A DNA stretch of 64,000 nucleotides. Origin: Palsa-1439 sp050015495 (GTDB taxonomy: Bacteria; Verrucomicrobiota; Verrucomicrobiia; Palsa-1439). Positions 15,505 through 24,700 of the stretch are shown in pieces; the first letter of the stretch is position 1; each line of letters begins with the position of its first letter. The notes beneath the pieces were generated by a model. That model was not told where the DNA came from. It ran no database searches and saw nothing but the letters and a program-made list of their open reading frames with translations. A program made the translations under genes and the position numbers. The DNA lies in the NCBI GenBank assembly GCA_050015495.1, contig JBEKBH010000014.1, forward strand, positions 1 through 64,000, given 5' to 3'.

Positions 15505-15747
15505 GGAATCCCGGCGGACTACGCCCGAATCGAGACGAATCCATCGAGCTGGGCTGTTTCTCGGCAGAGTTTGTCCTGAGTTCCCTTCGAAGGTCTTCGG
15601 GGCTTGTCGAAGCATCCTATCCGGCTGAGGAGCACGCACCCGACCACGGCAAAGAAGTTGTGAACCAGACCGGCCGCTGCCCTATTAAAGCTGCCAGAGG
15701 GGCCCCAACGACCACCTCCTTGAACAACGTGGCTGCCAGTTCTTTTC

Positions 15748-17559
15748 TCAACTCCTGACGAACTGCCGGTACAACTCGGCGTAGGCGCCGTCGGCGGCGA
15801 GAAGTTGCCGGTGTGTCCCCCGCTCGACGATTTTGCCGTGGTCGAGCACCAGCACCAGGTCGGCGTGGCGGATCGTGCTGAGCCGATGGGCGACGACGAA
15901 ACTCGTGCGACCCTGCAACAACCGCGTCAACGCCCGCTGGATGCGCGCTTCGGTCATCGCGTCGACCGAACTCGTCGCCTCGTCCAGAATCAGAATCCGC
16001 GGGTTTGCCAGCATCGCCCGCGCGAAACAGACCAGTTGCCGTTCGCCGAGCGACAGATTCGCGCCGCGCTCCCCGACCTGCGTCGAAAACCCGGCGGACA
16101 GCGACCCGATCACATCGAGAAAATCCAGTTTACGGACGGCATCGACGACTTCTTCATCCGTCGCCGCCGGGCGCGCGAAGCGGATGTTGGCCATCACCGT
16201 GCCCGTGAACAGGAAGTTCTGCTGGCTGACAATCCCCATCTGCCGATGCAACGAGTCCCCGCGGATGCCGCGCGTGTCGAAGCCGTCGATAAGCGCCTGC
16301 CCGGTCTGGGGTAGATAGAATTTCGTGATGAGATTGACCATCGAACTCTTGCCGCTGCCCGTATGCCCAACGAGCGCCACGGTCTGCCCGGGCTCGGCGA
16401 CGAAGCTCATGTCGTTGATCGCGGGCCGGTCCGCGACGTAGCTAAAAATCACATTGCGGAACTCGACGCGTCCGTCCAGGCGCGGCAACTCGCGGGCGTC
16501 GGGCGGTTCCTCCCAATCCGGTTTGGTATCGAGCAATCGAAACACGCGCTCGGCGCCCGCCATCGCGGTCATGGCCTGGCTGAATTGCTGGCCGATGGGC
16601 TGGACCGAACTGAAAAACATGTTCGCCAGGAAGAAGAATTGAATGAGCGTGCCCACGTTCATGTGAATCGCGGGGCTCAACACGCGATACCCGCCAACCA
16701 CAATCAGCGCCGCGGCGAACACCTGGCTGTTCAATTCCAGCATCGGCAAAAACACGCCCGACGCCCGCGCCACGCCGAGGTTGTAATCCGAATGGTCCCT
16801 GATCAGGTCGGCAAACAGACCCGCGTTCACGTCCTGCCGGACAAATCCCTGCGTCACGCGAATGCCCGTGACCGATTCGGCCAGTGTCGCCGTCACCCGG
16901 CTCCAGCTTTCCTGCACCTGGCGGTTGGCGTAACTGAGCGTGCGGCGGAAATGGTAGTTCAGCACCGCGAGAAACGGCGCCATCGCCAGCACGACGAGGA
17001 ACAACACCCAGTCGTACCAGATCATCAACAGCGCCGAGATGATCATCTGGCCGGCTTGCACGGCAGTGATGAAAAATACGTCCTGCCAGCCGACGCGCAT
17101 CGCTTCCGCGTCCGACGTATACCGGCTGATGATGCGCCCGATTTTTGTCCGATTGTAGAAACTCATCGGCATCCGGATCAGATGCTGGAAAACGTCGCGC
17201 CGCAAATCCTGAATGACCGATTCGCCCAATTCCAGCGCCAGCCGCTGGCGGAAATGGAAACAGAATTGGGTGACGGCGGCGAGCACGAGAAACCCGATTG
17301 CTCCCCACATCACGCCGCGCGGGTCATGGCGCGAGATCGGCCCGTTGATGACCGCGCCCATCGCCCACGCCAGCATCGGCAACTGGATCGACCGCAGGAT
17401 GACCAGCGCGAACAGCCAGTTGCGCTTGCGCGCATGCGGTTTCGTGTAGCGGAACATGCGCCAGATCAGCGCCAACTCCAGCGGCCGCTGGCTGATCTCG
17501 TCCTCATCATCCGGCTCGCGCCGAATGTGCGTGATCGTGACTGTCGGTTTGGTCGTCAT
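15748..17559 (-). CDS. ABC exporter half, canonical Walker B with degenerate signature
   Basis: 603 residues: a six-helix transmembrane domain (about 35-330) and an ATPase domain (about 355-595). Walker A is GHTGSGKSS, the ABC signature is LSLGERQ in place of LSGGQ, and Walker B is ILILDEATSSVD with the catalytic Glu. It is encoded 9 bp after another exporter half with the opposite defects, so the two form a heterodimer with one competent and one degenerate ATP site, as in TM287/288 and BmrCD. Exporters of this class move lipids, drugs or peptides; no substrate clue is present. Confidence 0.93.
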   Translation of the reverse strand: MTTKPTVTITHIRREPDDEDEISQRPLELALIWRMFRYTKPHARKRNWLFALVILRSIQLPMLAWAMGAVINGPISRHDPRGVMWGAIGFLVLAAVTQFCFHFRQRLALELGESVIQDLRRDVFQHLIRMPMSFYNRTKIGRIISRYTSDAEAMRVGWQDVFFITAVQAGQMIISALLMIWYDWVLFLVVLAMAPFLAVLNYHFRRTLSYANRQVQESWSRVTATLAESVTGIRVTQGFVRQDVNAGLFADLIRDHSDYNLGVARASGVFLPMLELNSQVFAAALIVVGGYRVLSPAIHMNVGTLIQFFFLANMFFSSVQPIGQQFSQAMTAMAGAERVFRLLDTKPDWEEPPDARELPRLDGRVEFRNVIFSYVADRPAINDMSFVAEPGQTVALVGHTGSGKSSMVNLITKFYLPQTGQALIDGFDTRGIRGDSLHRQMGIVSQQNFLFTGTVMANIRFARPAATDEEVVDAVRKLDFLDVIGSLSAGFSTQVGERGANLSLGERQLVCFARAMLANPRILILDEATSSVDAMTEARIQRALTRLLQGRTSFVVAHRLSTIRHADLVLVLDHGKIVERGTHRQLLAADGAYAELYRQFVRS

Positions 17560-17568
17560 CGCCTGCCC

Positions 17569-19401
17569 CTACTCCGCAAACTGGACCTCCGCCGTTCGCC
17601 GATACGGACCGCTGGCCCGCATCAATTCGTCGTGAGTGCCGACCTGGACGATTCGCCCGTCTTCCAGCACGATGATGCGGTGGGCGCGACGCAACGTGCT
17701 GATGCGGTTGGCAACGATGAACGTCGTGCGCCCGTGCATCGCGTTCTCGATCGCCGCCAGAATTTCTTTCTCCGTATCGGGATCAACCGCCGCCGTCGGG
17801 TCATCGAGCAACAGGATCGCCGGGTCGAGCAGGAGCGCGCGGGCGATGGCCAGACGCTGGCGCTGGCCGCCCGACAAATCCTTGCCGCCTTCCCCAAGCA
17901 AGGTGTCATACCCCCTCGGCAACTTGACAATGAACTCGTGCGCCGCGGCGATCCGGGCAGCCCGCTCGATTTCCTCCCGGCTCGCGTGTGGATGCCCGAA
18001 GGCAATGTTGGCGGCCACGGTGTTGCTGAAAAGAAAGCTCTCCTGAAACACCAGGCCGACGTTGCGGCGCAGGTCGTCGAGGTTGAGATGGCGGACGTCG
18101 GTTTCGTCCACGAGCACCCGCCCGTGCTGCGGGTCGTAAAAGCGCGGGATCAGGCTCAACAACGTGGTCTTGCCCGAGCCCGTCGCGCCGAGGATGGCCA
18201 GGCACTCGCCGGGCTGCGTCGCGAACGTGACATCCCGCAGTTCGGGATCGTCCGAGCCGCCATAACCGAAGCTGACGTTTTCAAAGCGGATCATCCCCCG
18301 GGCGCGCGGGAGCGGTATCGGCTTCGGCGGACTGACGATTTCGACCGGCGCATCGAGCACCTCGAACACGCGCCGCGCTCCCACCAGGCTTTGCTGAATG
18401 GTGTTGGCGATCTGGGCGACGTTCGAGATCTGCGCTGAAAACTGTTGCAGCAATCCCGCGAACACCACCATGCCGGTGCCGAGGGGCAGTTCGCCGGTGA
18501 TGACCAGATGCCCGCCGTAGAGCAGCAGCACGAAGATGCTGACTTGTGTGAGCATACCAATGCTGGGGACGAACACGCTCACACGCCAGAAGATGTTCTG
18601 CTGCTGGGTGCGAACCTCATCATTGCTCGCCTGGAAGATCTCGTATTGTTCCCGCTCGCGGGCGAAGCCTTTGATCGTCTGGATCCCCTGCGCCGTCTCG
18701 GCAATGTGCAGGACCATGCGGTCCACCAGCTCGCGGTTGCGGACGTACTGGGGTTGCACAACGCGCGAAAACGCCGCCGCCACCACCCACAGCAGCGGCA
18801 CCACCGCCAGACAGGCGAGCGTGAGCCGGGCATGGATCGTCAGCATGTACGACAGGTACAGGGCCAGCGACAGGGCCATGATGACGCTTTGCATCAGCAC
18901 GTTGTTGACGAAGTTCGCCACGGCGCGCGAATCGCCCGTCACGCGGTTGATGATCGAGCCCGTCTCGTTGGCGTCGTAGAAGCGAAAGCTGAGGCGCTGG
19001 AGTTTCTCGTACACGCGCGCCCGCAGTTCGACGACGATGTAACGTTCCACCAGCACCGCCACCGCGATACTGTAGGCATACGACAGCAGCGACCGCAGCA
19101 AGGCCAGCACGAGCATCACCCCGGCAATCGCTGCCAGCACGTTCATGGGCGTCCACGATGTCGGCGGCGCGATCCCGAACGGCCAATGGGGCGGGGTCAC
19201 CGTCGGCTGCATCTGGTAGCGGATGCAATCAATGCCCAGACCCGTCAACCCGAGGCCGCTGAGGCCCATCGCCAGGAGGAGGAACTGGTAAACGAAAACC
19301 TTGATGCACCCCGAGCGGTACCGCCAACTGAGGGCAAGCAGACGACGGATGATCGTTCCATCGGTCTCGGTATTGGCTTGCATGGTCGCCGGTGCTGGCA
19401 T
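17569..19401 (-). CDS. ABC exporter half, degenerate Walker B with canonical signature
   Basis: 610 residues, same architecture as its neighbour. Walker A GATGSGKTT, signature LSGGQRQ and Walker B ILLLDDPTAAVD, in which Asp replaces the catalytic Glu. Its Walker motifs therefore face the LSLGE signature of the partner (degenerate site), while its LSGGQ faces the partner's intact Walker B (competent site). The frame opens with TTG at 19413; I place the start at the ATG at 19401, with a further ATG at 19383. None has a strong ribosome site. First gene of the pair; divergent from the BtpA-like gene. Confidence 0.93.
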   Translation of the reverse strand: MPAPATMQANTETDGTIIRRLLALSWRYRSGCIKVFVYQFLLLAMGLSGLGLTGLGIDCIRYQMQPTVTPPHWPFGIAPPTSWTPMNVLAAIAGVMLVLALLRSLLSYAYSIAVAVLVERYIVVELRARVYEKLQRLSFRFYDANETGSIINRVTGDSRAVANFVNNVLMQSVIMALSLALYLSYMLTIHARLTLACLAVVPLLWVVAAAFSRVVQPQYVRNRELVDRMVLHIAETAQGIQTIKGFAREREQYEIFQASNDEVRTQQQNIFWRVSVFVPSIGMLTQVSIFVLLLYGGHLVITGELPLGTGMVVFAGLLQQFSAQISNVAQIANTIQQSLVGARRVFEVLDAPVEIVSPPKPIPLPRARGMIRFENVSFGYGGSDDPELRDVTFATQPGECLAILGATGSGKTTLLSLIPRFYDPQHGRVLVDETDVRHLNLDDLRRNVGLVFQESFLFSNTVAANIAFGHPHASREEIERAARIAAAHEFIVKLPRGYDTLLGEGGKDLSGGQRQRLAIARALLLDPAILLLDDPTAAVDPDTEKEILAAIENAMHGRTTFIVANRISTLRRAHRIIVLEDGRIVQVGTHDELMRASGPYRRTAEVQFAE

Positions 19402-19500
19402 CCCGAAAAGCAAACCATGTTGGGGCGGCGCTCACAAGAGAGAACTCACGGGCGACAACGCGCTTGGCTTCGTCGCGCGGCCCGGTATAATGAATTCGCC

Positions 19501-20334
19501 ATGCCTGCCAAGAATCCGCTTTTTTCGTCTGCCAAACCCGTTATCGCCATGATCCACCTGGACGCGTTGCCCGGCACGCCCGCCGGCGGGCGCCGCGTGC
19601 GCGAGATTGAAGCCACGGCGTTGCGCGAAGCGAAGATCTACCGCGAGTCGGGTGTGCACGCGATCATGCTGGAGAACATGCACGACACACCGTACCTGCG
19701 CGGCGCGGTCGGCCCGGAAATCGTTTCCGTGATGTCGGTCATTGCCCGCGCGGTGAAGGACGCAAGCCGACTGCCGTGCGGCGTTCAGGTGCTGGCCGGG
19801 GCCAATGTTGAAGCGGTGGCTGTCGCGCACGCGGCGCGGCTGGATTTCGTCCGTGTCGAAGGCTTCGCGTTCGCCCATATCGCTGACGAGGGGTTTATCC
19901 AGTCATCCGCCGCTTCCCTGCTCCGCTACCGAAAGCAGATCGGGGCGGACCGCGTCCATGTGTGGGCCGATGTAAAGAAGAAGCACAGTTCGCACGCGAT
20001 CACGTCCGACATCAGCGTGGGCAAGACGGCTGAGGCGGTCGAGATGATGCGTGGCGACGCCGTGATTATCACGGGTACGGTGACCGGCGACCCGCCATCG
20101 CTGGCCGACGTTCGCGATGCGAAAAACCATTGCCGAATCCCGGTGTATCTTGGCTCGGGCGTAACGGCGCAGAATCTGGCGAAATTTTACAATGCCGCCG
20201 ACGGATTCATTATCGGTTCGCACTTCAAGGTGGACGGTCTGTGGTCAAACACGGTGGACCCGAAACGCGTGGCCCGATTCATGGCCGCCCACGCGCGGCT
20301 CAGTTGCCGCCCACCGCTACGTCCGCCGACATGA
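19501..20334 (+). CDS. BtpA/SgcQ family TIM-barrel protein
   Basis: 277 residues, with PVIAMIHLDALPGTP at the start, HAIMLENMHDTPY, VRVEGFAFAHIADEGF, HVWADVKKKHSSHA, VIITGTVTGDPP and IPVYLGSGVTAQN in the order typical of the BtpA family. BtpA was described in cyanobacteria as needed for photosystem I accumulation. SgcQ of E. coli belongs to a carbohydrate cluster, and the biochemical activity of the family is uncertain, so only the fold should be transferred. The ATG at 19501 begins exactly at the family N-terminus. Confidence 0.88.
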   Translation: MPAKNPLFSSAKPVIAMIHLDALPGTPAGGRRVREIEATALREAKIYRESGVHAIMLENMHDTPYLRGAVGPEIVSVMSVIARAVKDASRLPCGVQVLAGANVEAVAVAHAARLDFVRVEGFAFAHIADEGFIQSSAASLLRYRKQIGADRVHVWADVKKKHSSHAITSDISVGKTAEAVEMMRGDAVIITGTVTGDPPSLADVRDAKNHCRIPVYLGSGVTAQNLAKFYNAADGFIIGSHFKVDGLWSNTVDPKRVARFMAAHARLSCRPPLRPPT

Positions 20335-20348
20335 AGGGAGAAAACACG

Positions 20349-20444
20349 ATGAGTGCACGTTCCGCACGGATGATGACTGGTCGACGGGTAATCAGGAGGC
20401 ACGCGGAGATTGCGAACACTTCAACGCAGACGAACGAGATTTAG
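20349..20444 (+). CDS. Possible 31-residue basic ORF
   Basis: ATG 20349 preceded by GGGAG, ending TAG at 20444, six bases before the next gene's ATG. The peptide is rich in Arg, Met and Thr and has no recognisable motif. It may be a leader or a coincidental reading frame between the BtpA-like gene and the membrane protein gene. Confidence 0.25.
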   Translation: MSARSARMMTGRRVIRRHAEIANTSTQTNEI

Positions 20445-20450
20445 GAGAAC

Positions 20451-21695
20451 ATGCGTCATCGCCTAGAACGAAGTTATTTTCTGGTCGCAGGACTCTTCAT
20501 CGTTTTTTCCGCCATCCTAAAGCTGCAGACTTTGAAGTTCTCTCATTCTGAAAACGACGAGCGCATCTATTGGCAACTGGCCACCAACTTGGCGAGCGGG
20601 CATGGCTACACGCTTCAAGGCACGGAATTGCTTTCCCTGTTCTCGCCGTTTCAGTACAACCGCCCCTTGTTTTATCATCCGCCGCTGTTTCCGGCGCTTC
20701 TGGTCCCCTTTGTCGTGTTCGGGTCGCCTCAGTCGGCCGTCCTGATCTCCTGGGTGGGCCACTTTCTATGCATTCTGGCTGTGGCTGTCATCGCAAAACA
20801 TTTGATCGGCAAGCAGGCCGAGACTCTGACGGCGCTATCGCCCCGGTATTGGTTGCCCCTGCTCGGGGTGAGCGTCGATCCGGTGTTGAACTTTCTCTCC
20901 CGAAAACTGTGGATCGACAGCATTCTTACCGGTCTTGTCGCCATGGCGATCAGCTTGTTTATCGCGTCGGATCGTGAGCGATTCCGGCGGGCCACGTTGC
21001 TTGCGGGAGGACTTTCCCTCGGTTTGGCGGCTTTGGCAAAACTGACGGCGTTGATCGCCGTCCCCGTCGCGCTGTATTGTGTGTTTGCACAAACGGCGAG
21101 GCCACGGAGTGAACGCATCCGGTGGGCATTTTACTCGATGATTCCCGTGGGCCTGCTCGTTGCGCCGTGGCTGATCTTATTCTACGTGAGGACGGGAGCG
21201 GTCTTGCCGGGGTGGGTCAAGCCGGACGACTGGTCGATGCAGCACTACCCGTTCGTGCGTGCCGCGGTGAATCGGTCGCTTGACTACTATCCCGTCACTT
21301 TGTGCCTGATTGTTCCCTTGGTGCTGGTATTGATTGCCTTTGCCAGAGCGGCGGTGGAATGGAGAACCAACTTCCTCGCGAGAGAGGGGCTGCTCTGGTT
21401 TGCCTGCTTCTTGTTCGTCACCACACTTCTCAGCGCGTCGGGGGTCGGCTATTCGATGAGGTATTTGGGTCCATGCATTCCCGCAATTTATGTGATGTTG
21501 TTCGCATATTTGTCGAACGCGCAGTGGGGCGCTCAACTCCTGGAATTACTGGCGACCCTCTGCATAAGTTTCAGCTGTTTGAATGCTGCGCCGTATTTGC
21601 TCAGTCCGTTTTTTAATGAAATCTACACTCCGTCAGAGCTTTATCGCGCGTTGGAATTGCTTCACGTTGGCGCTGCGAGCGCGATTGGCCGCTGA
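20451..21695 (+). CDS. GT39-like (ArnT/PMT type) membrane glycosyltransferase
   Basis: 414 residues with about ten transmembrane segments. The first loop contains SENDERIYWQLATNLASGHGYTL, the acidic pair plus YW pattern of GT-C enzymes that transfer sugars from polyprenyl phosphates (Dol-P-Man and ArnT-like). The region YNRPLFYHPPLFPALL is also typical of this family's first periplasmic loop. AGGAGA precedes the ATG. It is not clustered with other envelope glycosylation genes, so the acceptor is unknown. Confidence 0.75.
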   Translation: MRHRLERSYFLVAGLFIVFSAILKLQTLKFSHSENDERIYWQLATNLASGHGYTLQGTELLSLFSPFQYNRPLFYHPPLFPALLVPFVVFGSPQSAVLISWVGHFLCILAVAVIAKHLIGKQAETLTALSPRYWLPLLGVSVDPVLNFLSRKLWIDSILTGLVAMAISLFIASDRERFRRATLLAGGLSLGLAALAKLTALIAVPVALYCVFAQTARPRSERIRWAFYSMIPVGLLVAPWLILFYVRTGAVLPGWVKPDDWSMQHYPFVRAAVNRSLDYYPVTLCLIVPLVLVLIAFARAAVEWRTNFLAREGLLWFACFLFVTTLLSASGVGYSMRYLGPCIPAIYVMLFAYLSNAQWGAQLLELLATLCISFSCLNAAPYLLSPFFNEIYTPSELYRALELLHVGAASAIGR

Positions 21696-21783
21696 CACGA
21701 CGGGGGCGGCGCCCCGATATGACGGGGAAGTTTGTTGAGGAAATCGCAAGAACCGGAAGAAGTGGCGCTTCTGGTTCGTGACA

Positions 21784-22074
21784 TCAAGTCGGTTGGCTGG
21801 GCGAACCGGTGGATTCATCCTGGCGGGGCTGCTCGCGTTGCCGGTGCAACGCGCGCGCCGCGCTCACCGCCATGATGACGCAAAACGCCAGAACGGGAGC
21901 CGATAGATAGGCCATGAATCGCGAAAAGCCGACGTATTCGTATTGCGCGTGGAACCAGCCATCGCGGATGCACCAGATCTCCCACGCCAGCAGGAGAATG
22001 GAGCCGATTCCGTACTTCTTGCGCACTTCCTCGGCGGTCAAGCGGCGCCGCGGCTGTTGATTGTCTTCCGCCAT
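21784..22074 (-). CDS. Small membrane protein
   Basis: 96 residues: a charged N-terminus (RRRLTAEEVRKKYG), a hydrophobic segment (GSILLLAWEIWCI), a short loop, a second hydrophobic segment (LSAPVLAFCVIMAVSAA) and a polar tail. GGAGACC sits upstream of the ATG. It has two predicted membrane helices and no recognised family. The next gene upstream on the same strand is the DUF2934 protein. Confidence 0.65.
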   Translation of the reverse strand: MAEDNQQPRRRLTAEEVRKKYGIGSILLLAWEIWCIRDGWFHAQYEYVGFSRFMAYLSAPVLAFCVIMAVSAARALHRQREQPRQDESTGSPSQPT

Positions 22075-22151
22075 GGCGGTCTCCGTCGGAGCAGACGCTC
22101 AGTGTCGCCGTCGCGGGCGCACCGGATTCGTAATGTCGGGATTTGGGTCCG

Positions 22152-22379
22152 TTAATACATGGCGGTGCGGACGAGGTCGATAAGGGATTTGGACCTGCTC
22201 CGGCCGCGCTCGATACTCGGCGGCGCCATCTCGGCGATTTTGCGAACCGGTAGTTGCATCAATTCGTACTCGGCCTGCAGCCAATCATCGACATCGTACC
22301 CATCGGTACGTCCCCGTTCGAGATAGAGTTGGTAGGCGCGAGCAGCGATCTGTTCGGTCTTCGGACTTTGTTGCGTCAT
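22152..22379 (-). CDS. DUF2934 family small protein
   Basis: 75 residues with the DUF2934 pattern: IAARAYQLYLERGRTDGYDVDDWLQAE, a short helical motif common in soil and freshwater bacteria including Verrucomicrobiota. The C-terminal third is basic. Molecular function is not established for this family. It is separated by 77 bp from the small membrane protein on the same strand. Confidence 0.8.
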   Translation of the reverse strand: MTQQSPKTEQIAARAYQLYLERGRTDGYDVDDWLQAEYELMQLPVRKIAEMAPPSIERGRSRSKSLIDLVRTAMY

Positions 22380-22579
22380 ATTGCCTGACTCCCCCCTCTC
22401 TTCTTGTTTCTGCGTGGTACTACCGGCCGGTTTCCGGCCATCACATCGGCACGCCAGACCTCCTTGTTTAAGTCAGACACGCCGTATCGGATATTCGCTC
22501 AATTCTACCGGATTGCAAGTCTTTCATTTACCGTGGCATAGTTTGACCAGACCCCGCCGATTTGTTAGTAGATGTCCCG

Positions 22580-24682
22580 ATGAACGCGTTGCTGCAACGG
22601 TTTCGGTCCATCAGCAGCAAATTCCAGGCGCAGATCTTCGCGCACCTGGGCAAACGCACCCCCGGCGAGAACACTTTTCTGGTATTGCTGCCCATCGTCG
22701 GCATGATGGTTGGTTTCACGACCGTCGCCACCGCCCATATTATCTCGTTCCTCCAAAACCAGTTCTGGGGCAGCGGCCAAAACCTGCTGACGGCCTCGTA
22801 TTACAATCCGTGGTATTCGCGGCTCGTCATTCTGTTGGTCGGCGGCCTCCTCGTCGGGCTAATTGGCAAGTTCTTCCGCGTACCGACCCGTGGCGGCGGG
22901 ATCACCACCATCATGCAAGCAGTTTCGCTCAAGGGCGGATACATTTCTCTTCGTCAAACCGCGCCGCGCGACTGGGCCGCCATCGTGACCGTGGCCACCG
23001 GAGGGTCGCTCGGACGCGAAGGCTCGATGGCCCTTCTCGCCAGCGCCATCGGGTCGTACTCGGGCCGCCGGTTTCATCTTTCCACGCAACAACTTCGCGT
23101 CCTGGTCTGTGCGGCCACGGCCGCCGCGCTGGCCGCCGTCTACAATGCGCCCATAGGCGGTTCGTTGTTCGCCATGGAAATCCTCATGGGCAATTTCGCC
23201 CTGGAAGTTCTCGGTCCCGTGGTGGTCGTCTCCGTCATTTCCACGCTGGTGTATCGGAGTTGCATGGGGAACCTGCCCCGTTTCGATGTTCCCCACTACG
23301 ATCTCGTGTCCGCGTGGGAACTGCTCCCGTATCTCGTGCTCGGGCTGTTGGCGGGCGTGCTGTCGATATTGTTCGTGCGCGCGCTGTTTGGGTCACAGGA
23401 CGCATTCGAAAAAATCCCGATCCCGAACTGGCTGAAACCGGCGGTCGGCATGTTGATGGTCGGGGCCATCGGCATTTGGTACCCGCATATATTTGGTAAC
23501 GGCTTCGAAACCGTGAACCTGACCTTGCGCCAACAAGTCGGCATCGGGCTGTTGTTAGCCCTCATTCCGATCAAGATCGTGGCGTCGTCGCTGACCTTTG
23601 GCGCCGGCGGCGCCGGCGGATTGTTTACCCCGTCGCTGATGGTCGGCGCGCTGCTGGGTGGCTCGTTCGGTTACGGCGTGCACTGGTTGTTTCCGCACAT
23701 CACCGCCGGGTCGGGCGCGTACGCGCTGGTGGGCATGGGCGGCGTCCTCGCGGGCACGACCCACGCGCCGCTCACGGCGATCATGATGATCTTCGAGCAG
23801 ACCAACAATTACCAGATTGTGCTGCCGTTGATGTTCGTGTGCATCGTCAGCAATTTCACGGCGCGGGCGCTCAAAGCCCGGTCCCTCGACGAGGAATCGT
23901 TGCGGCGGCGGGGCATTGTGATGCCCACCGGGCCGGAGGGCAGCATCATGCAATCGCTGCGTGTCGAGGACATCCTGCACGAGGACACTCACGCCATCAG
24001 CCAGACGGCGCCGTTCCGCACGATTGTCGAGCAATTCTTCACGGAGTCCTACAACAACATCTACGTCATCGACAGCGCCGGCAAGTTTCTCGGCGCGATC
24101 CGCCTGCACTCGGTGAAAGACGTGCTGCACCAGGGTGAATCCCTGTCCTCGGTCATCGCCGACGATCTCGTGGACGGCTCCTTCGAGTTCGTCACCCCGC
24201 GCCAGAACCTGGCGGAGGTAATGGACATTTTCTGGCGCGAAAACGCCGAGCGCCTGCCCGTCATCAACAACCTGACGGAGCGCAAACTCGTCGGCTGGAT
24301 CTCGAAGCGCGATCTTCTCGGCGTGTACAGCCAGGAAATCCTGCGCAAACGGCAGTTGATGGCCCGGTTCGTCGTCCACGAAGGCGACGAGACCCGCGAT
24401 GTGTTCGTCGAATTGCCGGAGGGCTTCGAACTGCGCACGCTCGAAGTTCCCGCCCACCTCGATGGCCGCACGGTCGCCGACATCGCGCCGCGTTCCCACT
24501 ATGGCGTGCACGTTCTCGCCATCAAACGTCGCGACCCGGTCACGGGTCGCATCGTCACGGAACTGCCCGGTCCCGCGACGCGCCTGATCAGCGGCGACGA
24601 CCTGATTGTGGTCGGCACGTCCGACGGCCTGGCCCGGTTCACGGCGGCGCTCGCCACCGGCATTGAAAATGCATCAAAGTGA
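22580..24682 (+). CDS. ClC-family chloride channel/antiporter with CBS and TrkA-C-like domains
   Basis: 700 residues. The ClC membrane domain (about 20-430) retains GREG with the gating Glu (GGSLGREGSMALL), although the usual following Pro is Ser, and GGLFTP in place of GxFAP. The first selectivity motif is altered (TRGGGITTIM). Two CBS domains follow (about 455-590; RVEDILHEDTHAIS, VSKRDLLG-like VGWISKRDLLG), then a TrkA-C-like segment (about 605-695, ending LISGDDLIVVGTSDGLARF). The altered selectivity residues leave anion specificity open. ATG 22580 is preferred over the TTG at 22562. Coupled in direction with the ClpX-like gene 18 bp downstream. Confidence 0.92.
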   Translation: MNALLQRFRSISSKFQAQIFAHLGKRTPGENTFLVLLPIVGMMVGFTTVATAHIISFLQNQFWGSGQNLLTASYYNPWYSRLVILLVGGLLVGLIGKFFRVPTRGGGITTIMQAVSLKGGYISLRQTAPRDWAAIVTVATGGSLGREGSMALLASAIGSYSGRRFHLSTQQLRVLVCAATAAALAAVYNAPIGGSLFAMEILMGNFALEVLGPVVVVSVISTLVYRSCMGNLPRFDVPHYDLVSAWELLPYLVLGLLAGVLSILFVRALFGSQDAFEKIPIPNWLKPAVGMLMVGAIGIWYPHIFGNGFETVNLTLRQQVGIGLLLALIPIKIVASSLTFGAGGAGGLFTPSLMVGALLGGSFGYGVHWLFPHITAGSGAYALVGMGGVLAGTTHAPLTAIMMIFEQTNNYQIVLPLMFVCIVSNFTARALKARSLDEESLRRRGIVMPTGPEGSIMQSLRVEDILHEDTHAISQTAPFRTIVEQFFTESYNNIYVIDSAGKFLGAIRLHSVKDVLHQGESLSSVIADDLVDGSFEFVTPRQNLAEVMDIFWRENAERLPVINNLTERKLVGWISKRDLLGVYSQEILRKRQLMARFVVHEGDETRDVFVELPEGFELRTLEVPAHLDGRTVADIAPRSHYGVHVLAIKRRDPVTGRIVTELPGPATRLISGDDLIVVGTSDGLARFTAALATGIENASK

Positions 24683-24700
24683 GTTAGGCTATACAAGGAC

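Noticed and set aside
16363..18438. 691-codon plus-strand frame
   Set aside because: Antisense to the two ABC exporter genes; His/Arg/Gln-rich composition typical of a shadow in high-GC DNA.
18445..19500. Long in-frame upstream extension of the BtpA-like gene
   Set aside because: Antisense to the ABC exporter and non-protein-like; the family N-terminus starts at the ATG at 19501.
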